The notes under the pieces: generated by a model | The model's database searches: none | What the model was told of the DNA's origin: nothing | The model's input: only the letters and a program-made list of their open reading frames with translations | IMG/VR virus record: IMGVR_UViG_3300033145_003233 | Coordinates: 62,001-126,000 of that record | Direction: 5' to 3' (one strand) | Length of the DNA: 64,000 nt | Origin: a virus | Program-made: the position numbers and the translations under genes | Shown: in pieces, positions 51,009-60,265 of the stretch | Layout of the letters: every line of letters starts with the position of its first letter | Numbering within the stretch: the stretch's first letter is position 1

Positions 51009-51263
51009 TTACAAATCCAATATATCAAATCTACTTTCTATTTCATGGGACTCAGGATTCTCTGCCCAATCATCTAAGCCATCTACTTCCTGTTTCCTTC
51101 TCAACAATTCTTCTCTTACCATTTTGATTTTTGAGCGATTTCTAGCTCCTTGCCCGGCATCGCAATCGAAAAACCTAATAACATTTTTTAAATGCTCAGT
51201 CGTCATTTTCCTGACAGGGATTTTACGTCCGTCTTTAGTTGTCCAAATCTGTTCTTCTGCCAT
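51009..51263 (-). CDS. hypothetical protein, 84 aa
   Basis: Start ATG 51263 preferred to TTG 51269. WTTKDGRKIPVRKMTTEHLKN followed by a charged helix (RSKIKMVREELLRRKQE) resembles a small phage protein with a short basic helix; function unknown. Confidence 0.6.
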   Translation of the reverse strand: MAEEQIWTTKDGRKIPVRKMTTEHLKNVIRFFDCDAGQGARNRSKIKMVREELLRRKQEVDGLDDWAENPESHEIESRFDILDL

Positions 51264-51265
51264 TA

Positions 51266-51484
51266 TCAATCAAAATGTGCAAATGTTTTTCCACGAGTAG
51301 GGTGCTTACTAACTGAGTCATTTACCATTTTCCTAAACTTACCTTCTGCTTCTATAATAGCTGCATCACTTACTCTTGTGCAGTCCCAGCCCAACCTATG
51401 GGTTTTACAACGCTCTTTAATATATGCCTTAAGTCCTGCCCGATTTAACAAGCTATTTATTTTCTTTCTCCTCTTCTTTTCCAT
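51266..51484 (-). CDS. basic hypothetical protein, 72 aa
   Basis: Start ATG 51484, with ATGGAGAT upstream (GGAG 6 bases before). Lys/Arg-rich (MEKKRRKKINSLLNRAGLKA). Possibly nucleic-acid binding. Confidence 0.55.
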   Translation of the reverse strand: MEKKRRKKINSLLNRAGLKAYIKERCKTHRLGWDCTRVSDAAIIEAEGKFRKMVNDSVSKHPTRGKTFAHFD

Positions 51485-51485
51485 T

Positions 51486-51734
51486 TTAATCTCCATTATT
51501 TTCTTCTGTTAAGACTTCATACGAAAAGTCTTCCAAATCTTCTTTAGCAAAATAGAAATAACCTGTATGTTCTGTCCATATATACAGATATTTTTCATCT
51601 TCTTCTACATAAGCACAAGTCAATTCAAAATATGACTCATCCAAATGCTTTATCTCAACATAGTATTTAAAGTCCTTGTCGCTTCGGAGATCCTTATCCT
51701 TCTTCTCCATAAAAGCTACTATGCTCTGATTCAT
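51486..51734 (-). CDS. acidic hypothetical protein, 82 aa
   Basis: Beta-rich acidic protein (YVEIKHLDESYFELTCAYVE, YLYIWTEHTGYFYF). First gene after the consensus minus-strand promoter at 51850-51878; AAGGAAGT precedes the ATG. Confidence 0.6.
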   Translation of the reverse strand: MNQSIVAFMEKKDKDLRSDKDFKYYVEIKHLDESYFELTCAYVEEDEKYLYIWTEHTGYFYFAKEDLEDFSYEVLTEENNGD

Positions 51735-51849
51735 ATTCTACTTCCTTATCTATATTCTATTGTTTGTAATTTTTGATTGTCTGGAAAATTAATAAATCAC
51801 TATAACTATTTACATAGTAGGCGGTTATATTTCCTACCAAGTTTCACTC

Positions 51850-51878
51850 ATTATAGCAGAAATGGATTTTTTTGTCAA
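51850..51878 (-). promoter_or_regulatory. consensus sigma-70 promoter (minus strand)
   Basis: On the minus strand TTGACA (51873-51878) and TATAAT (51850-51855) are 17 bases apart. The 115-base leader to ATG 51734 contains GTAGGAAATATAACCGCCTA (51818-51837), whose ends pair (GTAGG/CCTAC) and which matches the leader at 25404, plus AATTTTCCAGACAAT. It drives the small-protein operon downstream. Confidence 0.85.
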
Positions 51879-51943
51879 GTGTTTTTTTAGAAGTGAAAAT
51901 AAGAGGTGCAAAATGATATAGGAAGAACTACTCTAATAGCAAC

Positions 51944-52255
51944 TTATCTTCTATGTAAATGGGTTATGGCTCCCCTGTGCTTGCCTATTTGTAATTGTAT
52001 CTTTTTCTTTTGCTCATCTGACAACATAGGATTTTTTAATTGCTCTTCTAGTTCTGCAATAGCATCTTGATTAATATATATTTTACGCCATTTGTCAAAT
52101 CTCTTTTTTCCTCTATCAATAAGAAGCTCTTCTTCATCTTTCTGTCTCCATTTTGATAGCTGATCATCGTCATAATTATCTTCTCCCTTATAATATGACA
52201 TATCTCTATCAGAGGGATAGAGCCAACGATTCTGTGATTTCTTATACCAGTTCAC
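51944..52255 (-). CDS. MNWYK-tag protein, 103 aa
   Basis: The start is GTG 52255 (VNWYKKSQNRWLYPSDRD), overlapping the preceding stop (GTGA), because the MNWYKKSQ tag begins there. The rest is charged and helical with a likely coiled coil at residues 65-95. Last of seven tagged genes. Confidence 0.65.
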   Translation of the reverse strand: MNWYKKSQNRWLYPSDRDMSYYKGEDNYDDDQLSKWRQKDEEELLIDRGKKRFDKWRKIYINQDAIAELEEQLKNPMLSDEQKKKIQLQIGKHRGAITHLHRR

Positions 52256-52422
52256 CTGTACGGTTTCCTTAATCTCCCTGTGGGAGTGCATATCCCAACT
52301 CTTACTAAAAGCTCTAAGGCTTTCTCTGGATTGTCCTTCATTTCTTTTCTTTTTTCTCTACACCACTTTTTAAAATTTCTTAATTCTTGTTCTGGTGTAG
52401 GTCTAAATCTGTTTTTGATCAT
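52252..52422 (-). CDS. small basic protein, 56 aa
   Basis: Start ATG 52422, preceded by GGAGATTTTGGG. Basic helical protein (FKKWCREKRKEMKDNPEKAL) lacking the MNWYK tag. It overlaps the genes on both sides; function unknown. Confidence 0.5.
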   Translation of the reverse strand: MIKNRFRPTPEQELRNFKKWCREKRKEMKDNPEKALELLVRVGICTPTGRLRKPYR

Positions 52423-52891
52423 CCCAAAATCTCCATAATTCACCTAAAAATTGATACTGATAAGCAAACTCTTCTGCTTCTCTTTCGTCCATATCGAAGT
52501 TAATTCCTTCTTGTATTCCATGTGCCAACTCATGTAGTATAGACATTTCTAAATCACTTTTCAACTCAGAACCATATTCTGTAGCAATTTCTCTGGTTCT
52601 TTCTATGTCTATAAGGATAACAACCCATGGTTGTGTCCCGCTTATATATCGTGCTATCATCTCCTTTCCATCATTCTGAACAAAACCAACTTTGATATCT
52701 TGAATAAATCCTATTTGTGGTAATAATTCTTTTTTTAATTTGTTTATATATTGTTCTACATATTGGACTATTTGTTGATCTGGGTTGTTATTCATCTCAT
52801 AGTCCCAGTTAGGATCATAATCATGCTCTGCTCCAGGATATTCCCATTTAGGAGATTCTTCAAATTGTTGAGATTTTTTATACCAATTCAT
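52403..52891 (-). CDS. MNWYK-tag zinc-metallopeptidase-like protein
   Basis: 162 aa. Tag MNWYKKSQ at the start. HELAHGIQE at residues 120-128 is an HExxH zinc-peptidase motif with a Glu shortly after; this resembles small metallopeptidase-like domains of mobile elements. A substrate cannot be named. Starts 14 bases inside the PcfJ-like gene's end. Confidence 0.65.
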   Translation of the reverse strand: MNWYKKSQQFEESPKWEYPGAEHDYDPNWDYEMNNNPDQQIVQYVEQYINKLKKELLPQIGFIQDIKVGFVQNDGKEMIARYISGTQPWVVILIDIERTREIATEYGSELKSDLEMSILHELAHGIQEGINFDMDEREAEEFAYQYQFLGELWRFWDDQKQI

Positions 52892-54464
52892 ATTTACCTA
52901 TTTGCTTTTTATTTTTATACCAATTCCCAGTCATAGCAATTGTAGGTTGTGGATTTTGTTGTTTTTCCATTTCTTTTCTTTTTCTCTCTATGTCAAAAAG
53001 TGCTTGAGCACTAGGTATTATGCCTTGTTCTCTATAATCTTTTATTTCATTTAATAAATCTTTTGCAAAACCACCTTCAAGACTTTGCCCTAACCATTCG
53101 TCATGTATATCTGCTTCTGCTTCTTGGAATGCCTCCATAGCTTCTTCATACTCTTCTGGAGTTTCATAATTTTCTTGATGAGGATAATCTAATCCACTTT
53201 CATACTGCATAAAAGTATCTTCTACTTCGTCTATTTGCTTCCATGCCCATCGCTCTACTTCTTGTATGTGTTTCCAGTCTGTTTGTTTTGGATTATTAAC
53301 AATCATATCGTTATATTCTTGGCTGTGCCTTGGCCAACTTTCCAACTCTAGATCTTCTTTCAGAGCAAGATTAACAATAGTTGGAGGAGATTCAGTAATA
53401 TCTCCAGAATATTGATTATCTCTATTTGTGCTTTTTGCCTGAGTTAGAATGCCATCAAGAACTGTTTCTATATCAGAATCAAAAATATATCTTAATCCAT
53501 ATTCATTTTCTGTTCCTTGAAGAATGCTATCTATTGCTCCATTAATATCTGAGATATTTGCACTATCATAAGCATGATAATCTTCTAATTCTTCAAATGA
53601 ATTAATTTCTCTGTTGATTCCTATTTCTTCTCCTCCAGTAGATATCCATTCTTTTATCATGGCTTTAGATGCAGCATCTGGTTCCTGATTTGAGTTACCT
53701 TGAATTTGTTGCCAGCTGCCTGGAGAATATCCACTTGCTCCCCCTATCTCGATTGTAGCATGGGGATGATTTTGAGGATCTCTTAGAGAGTAAATAACAG
53801 TTTCCCCTCTCTCAACATCATTACAATAACTTCCCACACAATGATTCATCTTATTTCCTTCTGCCAATAAATCATTTTCACTTTCTACTCTTTGAATTGT
53901 CCATCCTGCCCATTCCGGGTTTGTCCATTGCGGACCATACTCAATCTGAGCTTTTCTAGTTGGTTCATATTCTTTACCAGTGCCTTGTCCTGCCATCATC
54001 CTGTGCCATTCATCTGAATGCTCTAATGCCTCTTGAAAAGAATAAGAGGATATATCTGGTTTAGGAATAGATCTTTGACTCCAGTCATATATCTCTTGTA
54101 ATTTATTAGAAATAGTATCGAGATTTCTATCTGACAGAAGAGAGTCAGCCTTACTAGGATCTGATATTCTTATTTTTCTAAAATTAACTAAAATCCATTT
54201 TTGTATTTCTGGGAATCTTTTTGCTATTGTTTTTTCTTTAATAGAATAAGGATCTTGTTTCTGAGGAAGTTGCATTTGTTGTAATTCCACAATAGTTAAC
54301 TGAGGATTTTTTCTTACTTCATTTGTAAGAAGTTGAGCAGTTGAAATGTCTAATGATAAAATATAGTTAAGAACATCTTGTCCAACTCCAAGTGTTCCTA
54401 AGTATCTTGCCATGCCTCCTACCGGAGCGGCTTGAGATAATATTGTTTTGAAATACTAATTCAC
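52878..54464 (-). CDS. PcfJ-like protein with amber codon in its MNWYK tag
   Basis: Residues about 190-225 carry MNHCVGSYC, ERGETVIYSLRD and HPHATIEI, the PcfJ-like domain of plasmid and phage proteins. The uninterrupted frame starts at ATG 54413, but upstream the frame continues VN-*-YFKTILSQAAPVGG from a GTG at 54464 that overlaps the previous stop (TAGTG). The TAG (54458-54460) takes the place of Trp in the MNWYK tag. ATG 54413 has GGAGG only 1-2 bases before it, poor spacing. The C-terminus itself ends with a second tag-like copy (TGNWYKNKKQIG) just before the next gene's start, a small tandem duplication. Confidence 0.7.
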
Positions 54465-54937
54465 TATAGCTTAACCTTATGCATAGCCCTAGTGAGCATA
54501 CTATTAATTCGATTAGGAGAATGTCCTTCTCTTTTTAACAGTCGAGTATATTCATTAATGCCTGCCCAATCTTTTTTCACATATAAATCTTTTAATTTAG
54601 CTACAAGCTCCCCTTCTACTACCTCATTATCACTAATAATATCTGTCATAACAGAGGAACCAGGTCTGTGCTCATCCCCCTGCTCTTGGCCTGGATATCG
54701 TGGACCGCGGGCGGCTTCTTTTTTTTCTAATTTCTCTTCCATCTTATCTAATTCTGTATAATAAGTAGGGAATTCTTCCAGATGGTCCATAGCTATATCT
54801 TTAGCAAGCTCTTTATCTTTAGTATGTTCTAATTCTATTTCCTCACCGCGAGAAAGTTCTTTTTGATTAAAATCAGAAGGCTTCTTCTTGTCTGCTAATC
54901 CTCCTGGTAAATTTTTTGCTTGTTTATACCAGTTCAT
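54464..54937 (-). CDS. MNWYK-tag DUF5661 protein
   Basis: 157 aa. Tag MNWYKQAK, then KPSDFNQKELSRGEEIELEH and DIAMDHLEEFPTYYTELDKM, the DUF5661 pattern; later a helical tail. Function of DUF5661 is unknown. Its stop overlaps the next start by one base. Confidence 0.7.
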   Translation of the reverse strand: MNWYKQAKNLPGGLADKKKPSDFNQKELSRGEEIELEHTKDKELAKDIAMDHLEEFPTYYTELDKMEEKLEKKEAARGPRYPGQEQGDEHRPGSSVMTDIISDNEVVEGELVAKLKDLYVKKDWAGINEYTRLLKREGHSPNRINSMLTRAMHKVKL

Positions 54938-54945
54938 AATAATCC

Positions 54946-55563
54946 TTACTTATATTTTAGTAAAATATAATTTTGAGTTTCTGTAGGAGAATGTGCTATC
55001 CAATCTTCCCCATATTTTTCCCATGCATTTTTTACATTTCCTATTCCCCAATCATAAGATCCTAACCTTGTTTCAATATTATCAGGTATATTATAATATT
55101 TTAACATTTGAGGGATTCTTTGATTAAGATAATAATCGGCCACTTGGCTACTTTTATTATAATCCATAGATCCATTCCACCAATCCCAGTTTTTCCCCAT
55201 TCTACTCATCATCTCATTCCAAGTTTTTTCTAAAAATTGAAAATGCCCCCTAGCTCCTGCTTTGCTTCTGTCCATATTGGGATCTTGCCCGCTCGATGAT
55301 TCTATCCCCCATATTTTATTAATATCAATATTTATAGGGGCATTTTCTACTTGTTGGACCTGTGGTTCTTGTGGCGCTTGTTTTTCCTGTTGAGCTTGTT
55401 GAACTTGTTGGGTTAATTCTTGAGGATTTTCTTTAATCCGATTTTCAATATCAAAAACAGATACGCCCAATAATAAAGCTATAGCAGGAACAGCCAAAAA
55501 TCCGAAAGCTGTCCATAATCCCTTAGCTTCTTTATTCATTTGTGCTTTTTTGTACCAATTCAT
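54946..55563 (-). CDS. lytic transglycosylase (SLT type), membrane-anchored, MNWYK tag
   Basis: 205 aa. Tag MNWYKKAQ, then one membrane helix (residues 16-36), a Gln/Pro-rich linker, and an SLT domain with the catalytic Glu in IWGIESSSG (E88), GARGHFQFLEKTW and GSYDWGIGNV. It cleaves peptidoglycan glycan chains without hydrolysis; phages use such enzymes in tails for DNA entry or at lysis. A tag followed by a membrane helix in one protein is informative about where the tagged family acts. Confidence 0.85.
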   Translation of the reverse strand: MNWYKKAQMNKEAKGLWTAFGFLAVPAIALLLGVSVFDIENRIKENPQELTQQVQQAQQEKQAPQEPQVQQVENAPINIDINKIWGIESSSGQDPNMDRSKAGARGHFQFLEKTWNEMMSRMGKNWDWWNGSMDYNKSSQVADYYLNQRIPQMLKYYNIPDNIETRLGSYDWGIGNVKNAWEKYGEDWIAHSPTETQNYILLKYK

Positions 55564-57707
55564 TAGGCAGAGATCCTTTTTCTATACCAATTATAACCCA
55601 ACTTCATTAAGACATAAGGTTGTATATCACCAGGAACTTTGTTCATCAATGCCTCAAAATTTGATGGTTGTCTATTTAGCATATTAGCATAATATTGTGC
55701 TGTTTCATCTATCAACTCAGCCGGTAAGTATGTTCTAACATTTTCTGGAACACTCATCCAAAATTGATGAAGCATACCTGGATATCTGCCCTTATTTCTA
55801 GCAAAAGCTTGACCTATATCTGCTCCATAAGTTTTCAAAAGAGCATCTTGAATATCGGGGGTCAAACTTTTCCAATAACCAGGGTCTCTCATAACATGAT
55901 TCTTTTTCTCTTCTAACAGATACCCTACTTGACCTACATCTTGCCCGCCTAAAATATCATTTTTATACTGAGGAGGCACATAGTCCATCCATTCAGGATG
56001 CCTTCTTAAAGCACCTTTAAAAGCTTCTACTATTTGCTCTCTAGTTATTAGCCCCATAGTTACTAATTTTTCCGCTCTTTGTAGTTTATCATATTTTCCG
56101 CGAGCTTGAGAAACAGGGAATTTGGCAAAATCTGCAAGAACATGTTTTTCAATTTCTCCGGCATCAAATAATTGCAAAATTTGAGGAAACATATAATCAA
56201 TATGCTCTGGATTTCTTTGTAATAATTCTGCCCACTCTGTTTTTAGATTATTTAATGGAAAATTCTGTTTAATATCACTAGGTATTCTCTTATCGTTATA
56301 ATGATAAGGATCTTGACCTATATAGTTATGCCATGCTGAAACCTGTTCCTGTTCAGAAAACATTTTCTGGATGTCAGGAGAAAATTCTGGAAAAAGAATA
56401 GGATTATGGTAAAAGGCACTTTTATGAGCTTGTAAAATACGAGGTTTCATATCCCCTAAAGCATTTCTTACTTCCTCTGGAATACGCCTATAATAATCTT
56501 GAAACGATTCAAATTTTCTTAAATATTCATCAGGCTGTACCCCTACTCCCTCTATTTCCAGAAGCCTATCATTTATTTTTATAGAATATCCTTCTTTAGC
56601 AGCCGTTAAAAATTCTGGGAAATTTGCTCTGTTTTTTTCACTTACTGAACGATATTGATTAGGGTCGTCTTTAATTATCCCCATAATATAATTAATTTTT
56701 TCTGTATCACCCTTTTCAATATCAGCATTCATCAACATTGTTTTTTCAAGGGTTTTATATTGAGCACATTCTTTATAGTCTAGGCCGCTTTGTGATAAAA
56801 AGTTAACAACTGGCTCCCAGTAAGGAGTTAGATTTTCATCTTTATTATGATGACCTCTAATTTCAGATACTCTATTCCCGACTAATCTTACCGCCACTGT
56901 AGCCTTACCATCTACTAGATATAACCAAAAATCTCCTTGTGATAGATATGGTCTAGCCTGACCGCATGCTGTACACCATCCAGTTCCTGTGCTAAATCTT
57001 TTTAACTTGTCTGCATTAGCCTCAAAATTTTTAGAATCTGCTGATTTAGATGGAATTCTTATCCACTCTCCACCTTCTTTAGTTCCTATCTTTTCTACAG
57101 ATTTTTTATCTACATCGGAAGCAAGCTTACCATACCTTTTAAGGATATTCATTTGGGTAGAACCTTGAGTAGTTAATTCATCCCATACTAATCCTAGAGC
57201 TTCAGCATTGATAGGTGGAGGAGCAGCCTTTTTTGTTTCGGGAGAACTATCGAAGATGGGTTTAAGAATAGAAAAAGCAAATGCTGGATTTTCTTTGTAT
57301 ATATCATTTTCTTTAGTTAGATATTCCCACCAATCAGAAAATACTTTCTTCTTATCATCATTAACTACTTTTAGAATTTTTTCTTTCGCTCCTTGAGGAT
57401 CTGCCTGATAAATTCTCATAGCTATTTGTACTTCAGGATTATTTGGATCTTGAGCAAACTCTCTTTCCAAATTTATATCTTTTACATAATTGTTGTTATC
57501 TGAAGAAGGGTCTATCTTAGATTGTAGGGAAGGAAGAAATTCAGTTGATATAATGTTTTCTAAATCTTCTTTGGTTTTTATTTTATTCCAGTCAACAAGC
57601 TTTTCATATTTATAGACAAACAACTTGAGAGCAGGATTAGCTATTCCTAACTTATTAATCTTATCTTTAGCACCAGCAAGTTTTGTTAGTTTTTTATGCC
57701 AATTCAT
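55563..57707 (-). CDS. large MNWYK-tag protein with GTGWCT motif, 714 aa
   Basis: Tag MNWHKKLTKLAG (His variant). Residues about 235-300 hold FSTGTGWCTACGQARPYLSQ, DFWLYLVDGKATVAVR and SEIRGHHNKDENLTPY; this GWC...GDFWLYL...IRG pattern is related in layout to the PcfJ-like core and recurs in phage proteins of unknown role. The rest is helical and repetitive (PEWMDYVPPQYKNDI, NPEHIDYMFPQILQ). Likely structural or internal virion protein, but that is inference. Confidence 0.65.
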   Translation of the reverse strand: MNWHKKLTKLAGAKDKINKLGIANPALKLFVYKYEKLVDWNKIKTKEDLENIISTEFLPSLQSKIDPSSDNNNYVKDINLEREFAQDPNNPEVQIAMRIYQADPQGAKEKILKVVNDDKKKVFSDWWEYLTKENDIYKENPAFAFSILKPIFDSSPETKKAAPPPINAEALGLVWDELTTQGSTQMNILKRYGKLASDVDKKSVEKIGTKEGGEWIRIPSKSADSKNFEANADKLKRFSTGTGWCTACGQARPYLSQGDFWLYLVDGKATVAVRLVGNRVSEIRGHHNKDENLTPYWEPVVNFLSQSGLDYKECAQYKTLEKTMLMNADIEKGDTEKINYIMGIIKDDPNQYRSVSEKNRANFPEFLTAAKEGYSIKINDRLLEIEGVGVQPDEYLRKFESFQDYYRRIPEEVRNALGDMKPRILQAHKSAFYHNPILFPEFSPDIQKMFSEQEQVSAWHNYIGQDPYHYNDKRIPSDIKQNFPLNNLKTEWAELLQRNPEHIDYMFPQILQLFDAGEIEKHVLADFAKFPVSQARGKYDKLQRAEKLVTMGLITREQIVEAFKGALRRHPEWMDYVPPQYKNDILGGQDVGQVGYLLEEKKNHVMRDPGYWKSLTPDIQDALLKTYGADIGQAFARNKGRYPGMLHQFWMSVPENVRTYLPAELIDETAQYYANMLNRQPSNFEALMNKVPGDIQPYVLMKLGYNWYRKRISA

Positions 57708-57708
57708 T

Positions 57709-60138
57709 TTATAATTTTGGTTTATATTCGTTATAAGTTCTTTTCAATACTCTTACCACTGCTCCCCTACCATGAGATGCATTCATTGCTTTTAAACTTT
57801 TTATATATTGAGCAGTAGCATTTGCATCTTGAAATTTAGGAGAAATCTGTGCCATAAGCTCAAAAAATTTCTCTATCACTTCATCAACATTTCTATTTTC
57901 TTTTATAATTCTTTGTTCTGCTAGTTCTCCGAGGTCATATTTGCCAAACCAAGAAGGTAAACCAGCAGGCTTTTCAGGGATAGCTTCAGGGATAGCTTCA
58001 GGAAGAGCTTCAGGAGGAGCTTCAGGTGCGGCCGCAGGATCAACTATTTCTAATTTCTTTATTTGGGTATTTCTATAACGAGCATTAGTAGGTCCTTTGA
58101 TTCCCTTCACATATATTTCTTCTCCCTGTTGTGCTCCACCCCATGGCTCACGATTAGTAAATAGAATATACTTGCTTGCATCTCGACCCCTAAACTCATT
58201 TAGATAATTAGTATATCCTCCACGCTGGAATGGTCTAGAGCTTACAAACTTAAGATGAGCAGTAAAGGTAGAACCTTCATCTACTTCTGTTATATTGTCT
58301 ACTCCAGCAGGTCCTTCTGGTTCAGGCGTAGGAACAGGAGCAGCTATTTGCTCAGGAGCAGCTACTGGTTCAGGCGTAGGAACAGGAGCAGCTATTTGTT
58401 CAGGAGCAGCTACTGGTTCAGACTCTTGAATCGGTGCAGGCTCTAAAGTAATTTGATTGGCCTCTAAATACATCCTAACCATTGCGAGAAGATTCCTTAA
58501 ATTTTTATCTTTTAATCCTATAGTACTAACAATACTTAAATTAACTTTATTTCTACCATCATCATAATCTTCTAAATCTAAACCCCCAACTTTATCCATC
58601 CACCATCTTCTTGCTTCCTTACCTATTCTAAAATCTTCTTCAGAAATATCGGGGGCCTTTCCATAATACCTCCCTCTCTGTTGCGCATTTGGATCATAAC
58701 CTGGCTTGGCCATTTCGTCCTGTTTCCGTTCATAGGAACGAGCACCTCTCCATAGGCTATTTAATAATCTATAATCTCGATCTTGTGCGGCAGGAGTTCT
58801 TAACAAATGAATAGCAGTAGCAAATAACACATCAGAACCGATACTACCATATCCCCATCCTCCTCCTTTATGTTTCTTCTTAGCTTTTGCTTTTTCATAT
58901 TCTTCTCTATATTTTCTTGCACTATTAACCCATCTTTTAAGATTATTAATTGTTTTTACAGCATCAAATGGATCAATACATTTACCCCCGAATTGTTGTT
59001 GTTGAGCGTTTTCTATATCTTCATCTCTAATAACCTTAACAGGTTGTTGTTCTGTTTGTCCACTTTGTCTATTTGTAACATTTCTCATCATAACTTGCTC
59101 TTGCCCATCTGGTCCTCTCATCGTCTTATTCTTCATTTGAGATTGAGGGACTACAACGCCAACGTAAGTGGCCTTTCTTGCTGTAGCTCCTGCTTTTTTA
59201 ACCTGACAAGCATGACAATATTGAGGAGAACTATACCAGAACTGACCATCTAATGGTGGAGCGCCCTCTAATGCTTCAACTTGATTAAAATATGGGGTTT
59301 CCCTTTTAGTCCTGCTCTGTTCAATAACTCCTCTTAATGGAGAATCAGCAGGTAGGGTTTGAAGATAATGCTGTTGTCTTTCTTCGTCTATAGGTATATG
59401 AGTTATTTTAGCAACTAATCTCACTCCAACAGGTTCATAACCATCAAAATTCCATTTCGTTGAACCGTCCCTTGCTGTTGTTGCCTTATATTTTTTAATT
59501 CTAATTACTTCGGAAGGACTTGGAAGAGTTCCAGATACCTTAACTCTTACAAAATCTTCTTTATATGTTCCATTTTGCCATTTAACTGGTTTAGGATATG
59601 GATCAGAAATTTGAACACTAATCTCAGGATAAAACATGTCCTTTAATCTTTTATTAGTCGTGTTTAGTCTTTTAATTAAAGTATTAACTCTGGCAGATGG
59701 AATCTCGAATGTCTCTAATAATGTTGGGTCAGAAGTTACTTTTTCTTCTAAACTAGGAGGAGTGTCTAACTGTTGAGTTAATGGAGCGCCTCCCACTTCT
59801 TCGTCTGCTGCCCCTTGCTCTCCTTCCTTCCCATCAGGCTCAATTACCTCTTCAGGAGGAGCCTGTGCTCTCTGTACATCAACCGGAGTAGGAACAGGCT
59901 CTTCTCCTACATCCATTCCTTGTAAATGAGTCATTAATCCATTGGGATCTCCTACAAGACCCCATAATTGAGGGTCCCTAAAAGCAGGATCTTCTATTGA
60001 CATTTCTCCTATAAATTGATTAATAATTTGAACAACATCTCCACCTTCTTGCAATGATTGCAACGCTTTATTTCTTATATCTGCTTTAGATGCTTCTTTG
60101 CCAAAAATACTCTTTGTTCTTTGTCTATACCAATTCAT
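57709..60138 (-). CDS. largest MNWYK-tag protein, 809 aa
   Basis: Tag MNWYRQRTKSIFGKEAS. Parts: N-terminal acidic/Pro region; a beta-rich section (about 170-330) ending in CHACQVKKAG, a possible metal site; a helical section (400-560); two Pro/Ala/Glu repeat blocks (610-640 and 715-735) flanking a small beta domain (FTAHLKFVSSRPFQRGGYTN) like an OB fold; and a C-terminal helical domain. Not assigned to a family. First gene of the run; AAGGGAT before the ATG. Confidence 0.65.
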   Translation of the reverse strand: MNWYRQRTKSIFGKEASKADIRNKALQSLQEGGDVVQIINQFIGEMSIEDPAFRDPQLWGLVGDPNGLMTHLQGMDVGEEPVPTPVDVQRAQAPPEEVIEPDGKEGEQGAADEEVGGAPLTQQLDTPPSLEEKVTSDPTLLETFEIPSARVNTLIKRLNTTNKRLKDMFYPEISVQISDPYPKPVKWQNGTYKEDFVRVKVSGTLPSPSEVIRIKKYKATTARDGSTKWNFDGYEPVGVRLVAKITHIPIDEERQQHYLQTLPADSPLRGVIEQSRTKRETPYFNQVEALEGAPPLDGQFWYSSPQYCHACQVKKAGATARKATYVGVVVPQSQMKNKTMRGPDGQEQVMMRNVTNRQSGQTEQQPVKVIRDEDIENAQQQQFGGKCIDPFDAVKTINNLKRWVNSARKYREEYEKAKAKKKHKGGGWGYGSIGSDVLFATAIHLLRTPAAQDRDYRLLNSLWRGARSYERKQDEMAKPGYDPNAQQRGRYYGKAPDISEEDFRIGKEARRWWMDKVGGLDLEDYDDGRNKVNLSIVSTIGLKDKNLRNLLAMVRMYLEANQITLEPAPIQESEPVAAPEQIAAPVPTPEPVAAPEQIAAPVPTPEPEGPAGVDNITEVDEGSTFTAHLKFVSSRPFQRGGYTNYLNEFRGRDASKYILFTNREPWGGAQQGEEIYVKGIKGPTNARYRNTQIKKLEIVDPAAAPEAPPEALPEAIPEAIPEKPAGLPSWFGKYDLGELAEQRIIKENRNVDEVIEKFFELMAQISPKFQDANATAQYIKSLKAMNASHGRGAVVRVLKRTYNEYKPKL
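58320..58420 (-). repeat. Pro/Ala coding repeat
   Basis: Two near-identical 57-base units in the coding strand give the peptide EPVAAPEQIAAPVPTPEP twice (58320-58420). It is a coding tandem repeat, not a CRISPR: the units abut without unique spacers. Confidence 0.8.
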
Positions 60139-60207
60139 TTAGATATCCCTTACTGTAATCGCACACTGTCTGTAGAAATATGTTTCTATATTCGATAAAA
60201 ATCTCCA

Positions 60208-60240
60208 AAATCCTATATATATTTCTGAAAGGATTTTTAT
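60208..60240. repeat. inverted repeat between divergent genes
   Basis: AAAATCCT (60210) and AGGATTTT (60229) flank 11 bases, followed by T's on the plus strand. It lies between the divergent genes starting at 60138 (minus) and 60266 (plus) and could be an operator or a weak terminator. Confidence 0.4.
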
Positions 60241-60265
60241 ACCATAAAAACGAATAATAAGTATT

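Noticed and set aside
58320-58420. Short direct repeats as a CRISPR array
   Set aside because: The units abut, translate in frame as Pro/Ala repeats, and have no unique spacers.
58255-58446. Plus-strand frame rich in Arg/Ser across the Pro/Ala repeat
   Set aside because: It is the antisense of the coding repeat in the 809-aa gene; low complexity and no ribosome site.
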